Positions 1 through 9,446 of a DNA stretch of 64,000 bases are shown piece after piece. Every line of letters starts with the position of its first letter. The stretch's first letter is position 1. Source of the DNA: SG8-40 sp963792855 (GTDB lineage Bacteria; Pseudomonadota; Gammaproteobacteria; Burkholderiales; Eutrophovitaceae); assembly GCA_963792855.1 (NCBI GenBank), contig CAWBXZ010000006.1:1-64000 (forward strand), written 5' to 3'. A model generated the notes under the pieces. The model had not been told where the DNA came from. It saw only the letters and a program-made list of their open reading frames with translations, and ran no database searches. A program made the translations under genes and the position numbers.

Positions 1-1
1 G

Positions 2-2294
2 GTTTACGCGGCCACTCAAGGCGACCAGAATATCATGCGTCGCGCCAAGTTCATGGCCACCCTGCTGGAGCGGAAGAAGCTCTACATCGACGACAACCTG
101 TTCGTGGGCAGCATGGCCAGCACCGTCAACGGGATCTACACGTATCCGGAATGGAACATCGATTGGATGAAGGACGACAACACCGTCGAGAAGTGCAAGG
201 ACCCGGAGGACAAGCGGGTCAACCAGTGGGCCCTCGATTACTGGGAAAAGCGTGCGCTGAAACCCCGCACGCTGGAGATCTTCGAGAAGAAGTATGGTTT
301 CGATCCGAAGCCTTGTTATGACTCCGGCTTTGTTATCAGTTTCTTCGACTGGCCGGGTGGCGGCGGCAACCTGAACTACCCCAGGATTTACAATTATGGA
401 TTGGCCGCCATGATCAAGGAAGTCGAGGAACGGCAGGCGGCCCTGGAAATGCGCTTGCCCAATGCCAGCAAGCTCTACTTCTATGAAGCCAGCCTCATCT
501 TGATGCGGTCCATTGTCCGCCTGGCGAATCGCTATGCCGAACTGGCCCGGGATATGGCGGCCAAGGAGAAGGACGCGACCCGCAAGGCGGAGTTGATTGC
601 CATTGCTGAAACCTGCGAGTGGGTGCCCGAGCATCCGGCCCGCAATCTGCGCGAAGCCATCCAATGCCACTTCTTCTGTCATCTCTGCGCGGAACTTGAA
701 CAGGTCGGCTGCGGTTACTCCGAGGCCTACCTGGGCCAGAACCTGGAGCCGTACTATCAACGCGACAAGGCGGCCGGGCTGGTCGATTACGATCAAGCGG
801 TGTTCATGTTCCAGAACCTCGTGATCAAGCTGAACGAGATCGGCTATTACTTCGGCGAGAAGGTTGCCCTGCAGAACTCCGCCGACCTGGGACAGAGCAT
901 TTCGCTGGGAGGCTTTACCGAGGATGGGGAAGATGCCACTGCAGAAATGGATTATGTGATCCTGGATGCATGTGGCTATCTTCACCTGCCCCAGCCTCCG
1001 CTGTCCTGCATCTACACGGAGAGGATGAGCGGCAAATTCCTCGAGAAGGTCCTGGATGTCATCGGCACCGGTGTCGGCATGCCGCAGTTCGTGAATGGTG
1101 ACGTGATGGTGAAACGGGCCCTGAATCTGTTTGCTGACTCCAAGAAGGGCCTTACCTTGGAGAAAGCCCGGCGCACCTGCATCGGCGCCTGCGTGGGTTC
1201 CTACATTCCCTACGAAACCGGTCACCCGGTGGAAGGGCAGCCCAATCTGGGGAAGATCATCGAGCTGACCATGAACAATGGCTTCGACCCCCGAACTCAA
1301 GAAGCAGGTCGGACCCAAGACCGGGGATCCCGAGACCTTCAAGAACTTCGAGGAACTGTATGCGGCCTTCGAGAAGCAGCTGCTGTTCAACGAGGAGGTT
1401 CTCCGCCGGGGTGCCTGGATCGCCAGCATGCTGTGCGCGGACTTCCTCCCGGTTCCCTGGCGCTCGCTCCTGACCGGGGGCTGCATTGAAACCGGCACCG
1501 AAGTGTGGAATGGCGGAGCCAACTACTACACCGTTGCCCAGATTGTGGTGGGTGGCGTTGACGCCGCCAACTCGCTGATGGCGGTGAAACACCTCGTGTT
1601 TGACGAGAAGAAGCTGACGATGGCCGAACTCAAGAAGGCCCTGGCGGCCAACTTCGAGGGGGAATATGAGAAGGTCAGGAAGCTCTGCTATCAAGACGCG
1701 CCCAAGCATGGCAACGACATCCCGGAGATGAACCGGCTGACTCACCGGGTGTATGAAAGCATCCTGACGGCTTTCAACAAAGTCGACGGCGGTGGCAACT
1801 ACCTCAGCAAGGACATCAAGTCTACGCCCGATGCCTATACCAAGAGCATCCACAACCTGATGGGCTTGGTGACCGGGGCGCTGCCGAACGGCAAGAGAGC
1901 CGGAGTAGCCCTCACCGATGGAAGTCTGTCGGCCATGCCGGGAACCGATGTCAACGGCCCGACCGCGTTGGTGATGTCTGCGGCGAAGGCTCAGGATGCC
2001 ATCAAGTACACCGCAACGCACATGAACATGAAGCTCCCGCCGGATCAGCTGAAGACACGCAAGGGCCGGGATAACGTGCTGGGTCTGGTCAAGACGCTGT
2101 TTGATAACGACGGCTATCACATCCAGTTCAATGTTCTGGACACCAACATCCTCCGGGACGCACAGAAGCATCCGGAAAACTACCGCGACCTCGTGGTCCG
2201 GGTGGCCGGTTTCAGCGCGTTCTTCACCAAACTGGCTCCGGGCGTGCAGAACGAGGTCATCGAACGGACGCTGCAATCGTTCGACGGCAAATAG
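2..2294 (+). pseudogene. Glycyl radical enzyme (pyruvate formate-lyase family), 5'-truncated, frameshifted
   Basis: Glycyl radical enzymes carry out difficult anaerobic reactions in the cytoplasm through a stable glycyl radical and an active-site thiyl radical. The frame is open at the window edge, so perhaps 30-60 N-terminal residues are missing; about 763 codons remain. The frame breaks near 1297, where one extra base separates NNGFDPRT from KKQVGPKTGD. The C-terminal radical loop RVAGFSAFF is at about 2199-2225 (radical Gly codon near 2208). The thiyl loop CIGACVGSY is at about 1178-1204. It has neither the GCVE of dehydratase/decarboxylase members nor the Cys-Cys pair of pyruvate formate-lyase, so the substrate cannot be named. 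The activase at 3594 fits as its partner. Family assignment is firm; function is open. Confidence 0.85.
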
Positions 2295-2299
2295 AGGGA

Positions 2300-2352
2300 A
2301 CAGGCAACGCAGGCGGTATGGCGCGATGTCGCGTCATACCGGATTTGCCTGT
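2300..2352 (+). other. Intercistronic stem-loop after the glycyl radical enzyme gene
   Basis: Two nested inverted repeats lie 6 bases after the upstream stop codon. The outer arms are ACAGGCAA (2300) and TTGCCTGT (2345). The inner arms are GGTATG (2315) and CATACC (2335), around a CGCGA/TCGCG tip. There is no T-run, so this looks more like an mRNA-stabilising or processing hairpin than a classic terminator (inference). Confidence 0.5.
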
Positions 2353-2421
2353 CCGCGACAGGACTATAGACCTTCGACCAGCGGCGTACATGAGGCCATG
2401 GTGTAACACGGAGTACCCATC

Positions 2422-3597
2422 ATGAACACAAAAAATAGGGTTCTGCGCTCCCGCGAAAATTGCCATTAATGTGGGCGGCGGTTTTGTTCCAGGCATGAGC
2501 GCCGTGATCATGGGCGCGGCACTGGCGGCGCATAAACTGGGTTGGGAGGTCGTTGGCATCCGCGATGGCTTTGCCGGTGTACTTAACCCGGAGCACTATC
2601 CCGATGGCGGATTGATTCCTCTGACTCCTCAACGGATCCAGGACCTCGATCCAAGTGGTGGCAATATCCTGGGCCAGTCTCCAGGGTGGATCCATTTAAT
2701 GTCCGTCATGTTGATGAAGATGGTTTTATCCAGGAAGTTGACATGTCTGATCGACTGTTGGCTGCCATCAAGGAAGAAAAGATTGATGCGGTGATAACTG
2801 CCGTTGGCGCCCGTGGGATGAGTATTCTCTACAAACTCCAACTCAAAGGGCTCAATGTTGTGTGTATCCCCCGCTCTGTCGAGAATGATATTGCCGTCAC
2901 CAAGGTCTCCTTTGGGTTCAACAGTGCACTCAGTTTCACCATCGAAATGCTCGACCGCGTGCGCCAGGCAGCTCAATCTGCGCATAAAATCGGTGTCGTG
3001 GAAGTGCTGGGCAAACAAAGCGGTTGGCTGGCTTTGCAGTCCGCAATTGCAGTCGGTGCCGACGCGGTGCTTATTCCAGAAATCCCCGCAGATCTCGATG
3101 AAGTTGCCGCCCATTTAAAGAAAAGAGTATCGGTCAGCAGACCGTTCGGTCTGGTTGTGGTTGCTGAAGGCGCACAGTTTATCAGCAGAGAGAAAAGCCA
3201 GCGAACAGAGTCTTCGTATAAAGTGTCACTTTCACCGTTGGCAACGGGTGATTCGAGCGATTTTGTTATTAGCGAGTCTGGTAAAGCTGCCAACACGGTG
3301 GCCAACAGCTTGCAACTGCGCATCGCCGAAGAAACTTTTCCACTCGTTCTTAGTCCCTGGACCCGCGGTAATGCTCCCACCGCGGTGGATCGGCAACTTG
3401 GTATTGCCTATGGCGCCGGTGCCGTACAGGCCCTGGAAGCGGGTCTGAACGGAGTGATGGTGACCTTTGGTGCTCCAAAACTGGATTTCATTCCATTGAT
3501 TGACGCCATTAACAAAGTCAGAACCGTACCCGAAGACAGCGATTTTCTGAAAGTTGCCCGATCGCTCGGCATCGGCCTGGGGAGGAAATCCTCATGA
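2422..3597 (+). pseudogene. Phosphofructokinase-family protein with altered catalytic motifs, frameshifted
   Basis: The fold is recognisable from several PFK-family segments: VPGMSAVI near the N-terminus, NILGQS, SFGFNSAL, VVEVLGKQSGW and a C-terminal TRGNAPTAVDR. The start at 2422 follows a GGAG site. The frame shifts at about 2450-2465 and again near 2683. Key PFK residues are changed: GGD of the first loop reads GGG, the Mg/ATP loop GGDGS reads VGARG, and the catalytic TIDND reads SVEND. A normal ATP- or PPi-dependent PFK reaction is therefore doubtful, and another substrate or a regulatory role is possible. Its stop overlaps the activase start (ATGA), so it belongs to the glycyl radical enzyme operon. 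Confidence 0.75.
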
Positions 3598-4562
3598 GCA
3601 AGAAAAATGACTCTTCCGATCCAACCGGCGTCGTCCTTAATATCCAGAAATACTGTAGCCATGACGGCCCGGGCATTCGTACCAATGTTTTTCTCAAGGG
3701 TTGCTCGCTGCGCTGCAAATGGTGCGCCAACCCTGAAAGCATCGCGCCGAAACCGGAACTGTCCTATGACCCCAAGTTGTGTACCGGCAAGAAGAAGTGT
3801 GGTTTGTGTCTGAAGCCCCCTGCTCCGAAAGGCGCTTTCTACGTGGTGGATGGAGACGGATGACCGCGTCCGTGTCAACTGGGATCTGGCTCAGGGTTGT
3901 GGCGCCGAGATAGCAGACCTCTGCCCGACAGAGGCGCTCTACATGTTCGGTGACAGAAATGACCGTCGACCAGGTGCTGGACGTAGTGGAGCAGGATGCT
4001 TCTTTTTACCGTCAATCCGGCGGCGGCATGACCCTGAGCGGCGGCGAGTGCCTGATGTATCCGGACTTCGCTGCCGCTTTGCTCAAAGAGGCGCACGCGC
4101 GTGGCATCAATACGGCGATTGAAACGGCGGGTAATGTGCCCTGGCGCTTCATGGAACAGGTGCTGCCGCACGTCGATACGATGCTCCACGACAACAAGCT
4201 GATGGATCCGGAACGGCACAAAAAGTGGGTCGGCGTCGGCAACGAACGCATCCTCGCAGAACTTCAAGAAAGCCTACGAAACGTTTCCCGATATCGACTT
4301 CATCGTCCGCACGCCACTGATTCCCGGTGTGAATGCCGACGAGGAGCACATCCGTGCGGTGCTGGAGTTCATCAAGCCGCACAAGAATGTTATCGATTAC
4401 GAGTTGCTGCCCTATCACCGTTTTGGCCTGGGCAAATACGAGTTCCTCGGCACGAAGTACGAGATGGAAGACTTCAAGTCACCCGACAAGGAATTGGTCG
4501 CACATTTCCAGGCCATCATCGACGAAGCCTTTGGGCGCTCAGCGGATCCCGCCGGGAAATGA
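3594..4562 (+). pseudogene. Glycyl-radical-enzyme activating protein (radical SAM), frameshifted
   Basis: This enzyme would install the glycyl radical using SAM and a [4Fe-4S] cluster. The radical SAM motif CSLRCKWC is intact (about 3703-3726). A ferredoxin-like insert follows with Cys at LCTGKKKCGLC and later GCGAEIADLCP, enough for at least one extra cluster as in many activases outside the PFL type. SGGECLMYPDF is the glycine-rich SAM-binding segment. Frame breaks at about 3857, 3950 and 4260 are each one extra base. Start overlaps the PFK-like stop (ATGA). If real, the frameshifts would leave the glycyl radical enzyme without an activase in this locus. Confidence 0.85.
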
Positions 4563-4623
4563 TGCAGCATAAATCGAACCAGGGAAAAAGAACTCGGATC
4601 TAATAACAAGCAGGAGCCACACC

Positions 4624-5887
4624 ATGCTGAAGACCGTCAATCTGTTCTTCAATCGCGCGGCCGATCATCTCGAGCTCAGCGAGCAACTGCGCACGATACT
4701 GCTGACGCCGAAACGCGTGGTGAAAGTGGAAATCGTCACCGAGAGCGGATGACGGCGGTTTGCACCATCACCTCGGTTTTCGCGTGCAGCACAACAATGC
4801 GCGCGGGCCCATGAAGGGCGGGTTTGCGCTACCACCCGAGTATGGACGAAGACCACGCAGCCAGCCTGGCCAGCCTGATGACCTGGAAGACCGCACTGGT
4901 CGACGTTCCCTATGGTGGCGCGAAAGGCGGGATTAATTGCGATCCGTCGAAACTCAGCGAGGCAGAACTCTACCGCATCACCACGACCTTCGTGGAGTTA
5001 ATCAAGGAAGTCATCGGCCCCACTATCGATATTCCCGCGCCGGATGTGAACACCAACGCGAAGATCATGGGCTGGATCATGGACGAGTACTCCAAGTTCT
5101 ACGGCTTCAGCCCCGGCGTGGTAACCGGCAAACCCCTTGACCTGTTACGGATCGCTGGGACGTGACGAGGCCACCGGCCGCGGCATCATGTACGTGCTGG
5201 AAGAATGCCTGGCAGCAGAGCAAGCGCACACTTTCCGATGTGACCGTGGCCATCCAGGGTTTCGGCAACGTGGGCAGCCACTCCGCCCGCCTGATCGCCG
5301 AATAACGGCGGCAAAATCGTGGCGATGTCCGATATCAGCGGCGGTATCGCCAACGATGAGGGCATCGACATTCCCGGCTCTTCTTGCCTGGGTTAAAGAG
5401 AACAAGGTAGTGAAAGGATTTCCCGGGGCGAACGCGATCGATGGTGCGAAGGTTCTCACCTACAAAGCCGATGTCCTGATTCCGGCAGCACTTGAAGAAG
5501 CCATTACGGCCGAGAACGCCGACGACGTGAAGGCGGAGATCGTCGTCGAAGGCGGCAACGGACCGCTGTACCGCGGAAGGCCACGACATCCTGGTCGGCA
5601 AGGGCGTGACCGTGATCCCGGACATCCTGGCCAATGCCGGCGGCGTGACCGTCAGTTACTTCGAGTGGTGCCAGAACATCCAGCAGTTCCGCTGGGAAGA
5701 AGCCAAGGTCGTGGAGGAACTGGACAAGATGATGCGCAGGGCCTTCAGCAGCATGAACGAGCTTGCCAAAAAGGACGGCCTTGACCACCGCACCGCGGCA
5801 TTTGTGCTGGCCGTCAAACGCGTCGCGCGCGCTGCCGCTTCACGACGTGCAATCAGCCATCACCTGCCGCCGTCATTGTTGGCTTGA
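4624..5887 (+). pseudogene. Glutamate dehydrogenase (Glu/Leu/Phe/Val family), multiply frameshifted
   Basis: Glutamate dehydrogenase interconverts glutamate with 2-oxoglutarate and ammonia. Segments across several frames give a nearly complete protein: QHNNARGPMKGG, LRYHPSMDEDHA, VPYGGAKGGI with the catalytic lysine, APDVNTNAKIMGWIMDEY, GRDEATGRG, the nucleotide-binding GFGNVGS, and NAGGVTVSYFEWCQNIQ. The frame breaks at about 4748, 4822, 5145, 5215, 5305, 5382 and 5570, all explained by one extra base. The start follows an AGGAG site. The 3' end is uncertain because of possible further shifts. It is probably cotranscribed with the upstream genes and fits with the glutaminase/GltS module downstream. 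Confidence 0.82.
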
Positions 5888-5974
5888 CGGGACGGTAAAA
5901 GAAACGACTGAGGTGTGCCCAGGTGGGTGCACCCCGGTTTACGAAACGAACCCAGCATTTAAAGGTTGATGACT

Positions 5975-6850
5975 ATGAGTGCCTTCATGCAATTTCTAGA
6001 GACCACGCTTAACCCGCTGATTTTGATATTCACATTGTCCAACCTGGCGGCCATGGGCCTCCAGGTCAAAGTGCCTGACATTTTGGCGGCGTTTCAAAAT
6101 AAAAAGGCCCTGGTGCTGATCTTCGTCTGGGGCTGGATTCTGGGACCGGCGCTCGGTCTTTTGATCACCAAAATCCTGCCCCTGGATGAACCCTATGTGA
6201 TCGTCGTGCTTCTGACCAGCCTGGCGCCCTGCGCCCCTTTTCTTCAGCAGATGGTGGGGAAAGCCAACGGAGATGTGGGGTTCGCGGGAGCGCTCATTCC
6301 GCTCGTAGCGGTGGGCACGGTAGTGTTCATGCCACTCATGGCGCCCTTTCTGATCAAGGGCCTGACGATCGGCACCTGGGCGCTCGCGAAACCGCTGCTC
6401 CTGACCATACTGCTGCCGCTGGTCATAGGAGCGGCGATACGTCATTACGCCGACCAGGGAGCAACCCGGATTTTCCCGGCAGTGAAGGGCCTGGCCCTGA
6501 TTTCCACGTTGTTGACGGTCATCTGGTGTCTGGTGCTCTACGGGAAGAGCATGCTCGATACGGCGGGTGAATTTGCCCTGCTCTCCATGACCATTTTCAT
6601 GGTCGGGATGGCGGTGATCACCTATCTCTTTGGCTTCGGGCTGAAACAGAATCAGCGCAGTGTGATGTCCCTGGGCATGGGAACACGGAATATCGCAGCA
6701 GTTTTTGCAGCGGCCCTGGCCATTCCGAATGCGGATCCGCGCATCATGGTGATGGTGATTATGTGGACCTTGTGGTCGGTTGTCCTCGCCGCGATTGCAG
6801 CCAGGGTATTCTTGAAACACTCACTGGCTGAGCTAGCAGCCAAGAGATAA
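5975..6850 (+). CDS. Bile acid:sodium symporter (BASS) family transporter
   Basis: A 291-residue inner-membrane protein with about 9-10 hydrophobic helices. The segments LTSLAPCAPFLQQM and GMGTRNIAAVFAAAL match the two crossover regions of the BASS family, which imports organic anions with Na+. The start was taken at the third of TTG/ATG/ATG in a row, because AAAGG lies at a suitable distance from it; ATG at 5969 is also possible. It is intact although it directly follows a heavily frameshifted gene. The substrate is unknown; an organic acid linked to the glycyl radical enzyme pathway is only a guess. Confidence 0.75.
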   Translation: MSAFMQFLETTLNPLILIFTLSNLAAMGLQVKVPDILAAFQNKKALVLIFVWGWILGPALGLLITKILPLDEPYVIVVLLTSLAPCAPFLQQMVGKANGDVGFAGALIPLVAVGTVVFMPLMAPFLIKGLTIGTWALAKPLLLTILLPLVIGAAIRHYADQGATRIFPAVKGLALISTLLTVIWCLVLYGKSMLDTAGEFALLSMTIFMVGMAVITYLFGFGLKQNQRSVMSLGMGTRNIAAVFAAALAIPNADPRIMVMVIMWTLWSVVLAAIAARVFLKHSLAELAAKR

Positions 6851-7004
6851 AACTGTGAAGGATGGGCAGGATCGCTTCACCGTTATTCTGCTGTTCCCGG
6901 GCAGACACGCTCGTAACTGCATGAATGCCCCGCCCGGCGGGTCCGGAATCAGAGAGGATTTGAATCATGGGTAAAAATACTTCCGGCGTGCTCGCCAACA
7001 TCAA

Positions 7005-8732
7005 ATGGCCCCGCCTGTTCGCGGACTGCAGGGCGTCAAAATGGCCGATGTCCCGCGGGAATTCTCGGCGGGCATCACCCTGGCCGCCCTGATGATTCCA
7101 CTGAATATCGGCTACGCCCAGGTGGCCGGCCTGCCCCCGGTGGCCGGCCTCTATGCGGCCATCATCCCGCTGGCGGTCTTCGCCCTGCTCGCCAGTTCAC
7201 GCCACCTGGTGACCAGCCCCGACGCCTCGATGGCCGGACTGGTCGGCGCCGCCCTGGTCGTGTTCGCCGCGCCCGGGGACCCGATGCGTTTGCAGTACGC
7301 CCTGGCGCTGGCCCTGATTATTGGCGTTTTATTCTTCATCTTCTGGATTTTCCGGCTGGCCTTCCTCGCCAACTTCCTGTCGCGCGCCGTGATGACGGGC
7401 TTTATCACCGGCCTCGGCATCGAGGTGTTCACCAACCAGGTGCGCAAGATCCTGGCCGCTCCTCACCTTGACGAGGGCGGGTCGGCCGTGCTGCAGGCGG
7501 CTCAACAGCTGCACGACACCATGGCCACCTCGATGCACACCGAGGGCTATTTCCTGGAGTTGGTGGCGCTGTTCGATTCTATTCCCCATGCCAACTTGTG
7601 GTCGGTGGCGATCGGCGTCTCCGCCTTCCTGATCGTCCGGCTGATGAAACGGTATACACCACGAATCCCCGGCGCCCTGGTGGCCCTGGTGCTGCTGACG
7701 GTCATCGTCGCTTACTTTGATCTTTCCGCCAAAGGCGTCGGTGTACTCGGTGCGATGCCCTCGGGGGCGCCCACCCTGACGCTGCCTTCCATTCCTCTTG
7801 CCGACTACTTGCGGCTGCTGCCCGGCGCCCTGGCGATCGTGGCCATTCTTCTGTGCGAAGGCCTGCTGGTGGTGCGCAGCTACAGCAGCAAGTACAACTA
7901 CAAGGTCGACGGCAACCAGATGCTGTTCACCTGGGGCGCAGCCAACATCGCGGCCGGCTTCACCGGCTCGCTGGTCACCGGCAACAGCCCCTCCCGTTCA
8001 GCGGCGATGGATGCATCCGGCGCGCACAGCCAGCTGCCCAGCCTGGTGGCGGCTGGAACAATCCTGGTAGTGATGCTGTTCTTCACCGAGACACTGGCGT
8101 ATCTCCCCAATGCGGCCCTGGCCGGGATCGTCGCCAACGCGGTGCTTAGCCTGATCGAGGTCCACCATCTGCGTGTGTTGTGGCGGATGCGCCGCTCGGA
8201 GTTCTGGATCGCCGCCGTTTGCCTGCTCAGCGTGCTGGTGCTGGGTCCGTTGAAGGCCGTACTGATCGCCTTCCTGCTGTCCACCATCGATGTCATACGG
8301 CGGGCTTCCCGTCCGGATACATCCGTCCTGCTGGAAGCCCCTGACGGCAGTCACTTCATTCCCGCGGACATTGGCGACGCTGCCAGCTCTTCCGGCCTGG
8401 TGGTTTATCATTTCGGCGCTCCACTCTATTTTGCCAACTCGACCCTGTTTCTCGACGAAATCGAGGAGATGGTCATCGATGCGCCCACACCGGTCCGCTG
8501 GTTCGTGCTGGATGCCGCGGCCATAACCGACATAGACATCACCGGTGGAGAGGTCCTGAAGCGGCTTATCGGCTTACTCTCTGACCGAAAAATCACCTTC
8601 GCCATCAGCCGCGCCGACCGCTCCTTCCGTTCCTGGCTGGAAACCTACGAACTGATGGAGTTGATCGACCCGATGCATTTTTATCCAACCAACCGCCACG
8701 CTGCCGCAGCGTTTCGCAAGCAATCATCATGA
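7005..8732 (+). CDS. SulP-family anion permease with C-terminal STAS domain
   Basis: SulP permeases carry sulfate, bicarbonate or dicarboxylates across the inner membrane. The first 450 or so residues hold many hydrophobic helices, including MIPLNIGYAQVAGLPPVAGLY, typical of the family N-terminus. The last 120 residues form a STAS domain (PVRWFVLDAAAITDIDITGG). A better start may be ATG 6967, which has an AGAGAGG site 8 bases upstream and reads MGKNTSGVLANIKWPRLFA. Joining it to the main frame needs one missing base near 7023, so the 5' end may carry an indel. The substrate cannot be told from sequence. Confidence 0.85.
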   Translation: MAPPVRGLQGVKMADVPREFSAGITLAALMIPLNIGYAQVAGLPPVAGLYAAIIPLAVFALLASSRHLVTSPDASMAGLVGAALVVFAAPGDPMRLQYALALALIIGVLFFIFWIFRLAFLANFLSRAVMTGFITGLGIEVFTNQVRKILAAPHLDEGGSAVLQAAQQLHDTMATSMHTEGYFLELVALFDSIPHANLWSVAIGVSAFLIVRLMKRYTPRIPGALVALVLLTVIVAYFDLSAKGVGVLGAMPSGAPTLTLPSIPLADYLRLLPGALAIVAILLCEGLLVVRSYSSKYNYKVDGNQMLFTWGAANIAAGFTGSLVTGNSPSRSAAMDASGAHSQLPSLVAAGTILVVMLFFTETLAYLPNAALAGIVANAVLSLIEVHHLRVLWRMRRSEFWIAAVCLLSVLVLGPLKAVLIAFLLSTIDVIRRASRPDTSVLLEAPDGSHFIPADIGDAASSSGLVVYHFGAPLYFANSTLFLDEIEEMVIDAPTPVRWFVLDAAAITDIDITGGEVLKRLIGLLSDRKITFAISRADRSFRSWLETYELMELIDPMHFYPTNRHAAAAFRKQSS

Positions 8733-8760
8733 GCGAGAGAGGCCTGTTGAAGGCCAGGGG

Positions 8761-9192
8761 TCAATGGACGGAAACACCCGGGTCAAAATCCGGCGACACG
8801 TATTCTTCACCCCTCATTAGCGAATCGACTGCCGGCATGAAATCACTGCCGATACAGCGCTTGATAACGACGCCGTGCGCCCCGGCACTTATTGCCATCC
8901 GGGCCACCGAAGGTTCGTCATATACGGTAAGGACCAGGATCCGGGTTGCGGGAGACAGATCAATGATTTCCCGCAGCACAGCAGCCGACTCGTGACCGGC
9001 GAGCGACAAATCCAGCACGATCAGGGCTGGCAGAAGCCGCTGCGCGCCGTCCCGCAATGTCGAGGTGTCAGACACCAGGTAAACGGTCTGAAAAGTGGTT
9101 TCCAATAAATCACGAATACCTTCGGCCAACACCATCTGGCGGTGGGCCAGGATTGTGCAGGTCGAGCTTTTTGGCTCCATAGTTTGCGTCAT
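8761..9192 (-). CDS. Stand-alone response-regulator receiver-like protein
   Basis: About 143 residues form a single NarL-type receiver fold with no DNA-binding domain. The phospho-acceptor Asp is in LIVLDLSLAGHES, the Thr/Ser position in VLTVYDEP and the Lys in GVVIKR. The N-terminal acidic pair that normally binds Mg is replaced: ILAHRQ stands where ILIADDH is usual, so phosphorylation may be lost. The start could also be ATG 9180. It is convergent with the SulP gene and lies downstream of the 63-bp element also found before the K+ channel gene. Confidence 0.7.
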   Translation of the reverse strand: MTQTMEPKSSTCTILAHRQMVLAEGIRDLLETTFQTVYLVSDTSTLRDGAQRLLPALIVLDLSLAGHESAAVLREIIDLSPATRILVLTVYDEPSVARMAISAGAHGVVIKRCIGSDFMPAVDSLMRGEEYVSPDFDPGVSVH

Positions 9193-9230
9193 CGGTTTGG
9201 TCAGGAATCGACGTGTAAAGTCTGGATTTT

Positions 9231-9293
9231 CAGTAAACACCTGCAAGGCTGTTTGCGCTACTCGAAAATTTACCAGTCACAATCTAAAAATTT
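9231..9293 (-). promoter_or_regulatory. 63-bp shared upstream element, copy A (before the receiver gene)
   Basis: This segment aligns without gaps to 19737-19799 at 48 of 63 positions, with a 16-base perfect core (9263-9278). Each copy lies about 40-50 bases upstream of a minus-strand start codon, here ATG 9192. Equal placement before two unrelated genes suggests a common promoter or operator. The binding protein is unknown. Confidence 0.55.
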
Positions 9294-9446
9294 GCGGGCA
9301 GGTGCTTTTTTTCTACATCCTGGTTTTTTTGCACAGCACCACGAAGATTTCGTCCATTCAGCCGGGAACTTTACGAGGTTCATTCCACATCAATTTCGTG
9401 CATGATATTGAAGGCATTCTGACTTCTTACCAATTGGGAGCAAACC

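Noticed and set aside
1257..2276. 339-codon minus-strand frame opposite the glycyl radical enzyme
   Set aside because: It mirrors the coding strand's codon bias and has no recognisable protein pattern, while the plus strand carries clear GRE motifs.
2422..3597. Ordinary glycolytic 6-phosphofructokinase
   Set aside because: The Mg/ATP loop and catalytic Asp motif are both replaced.
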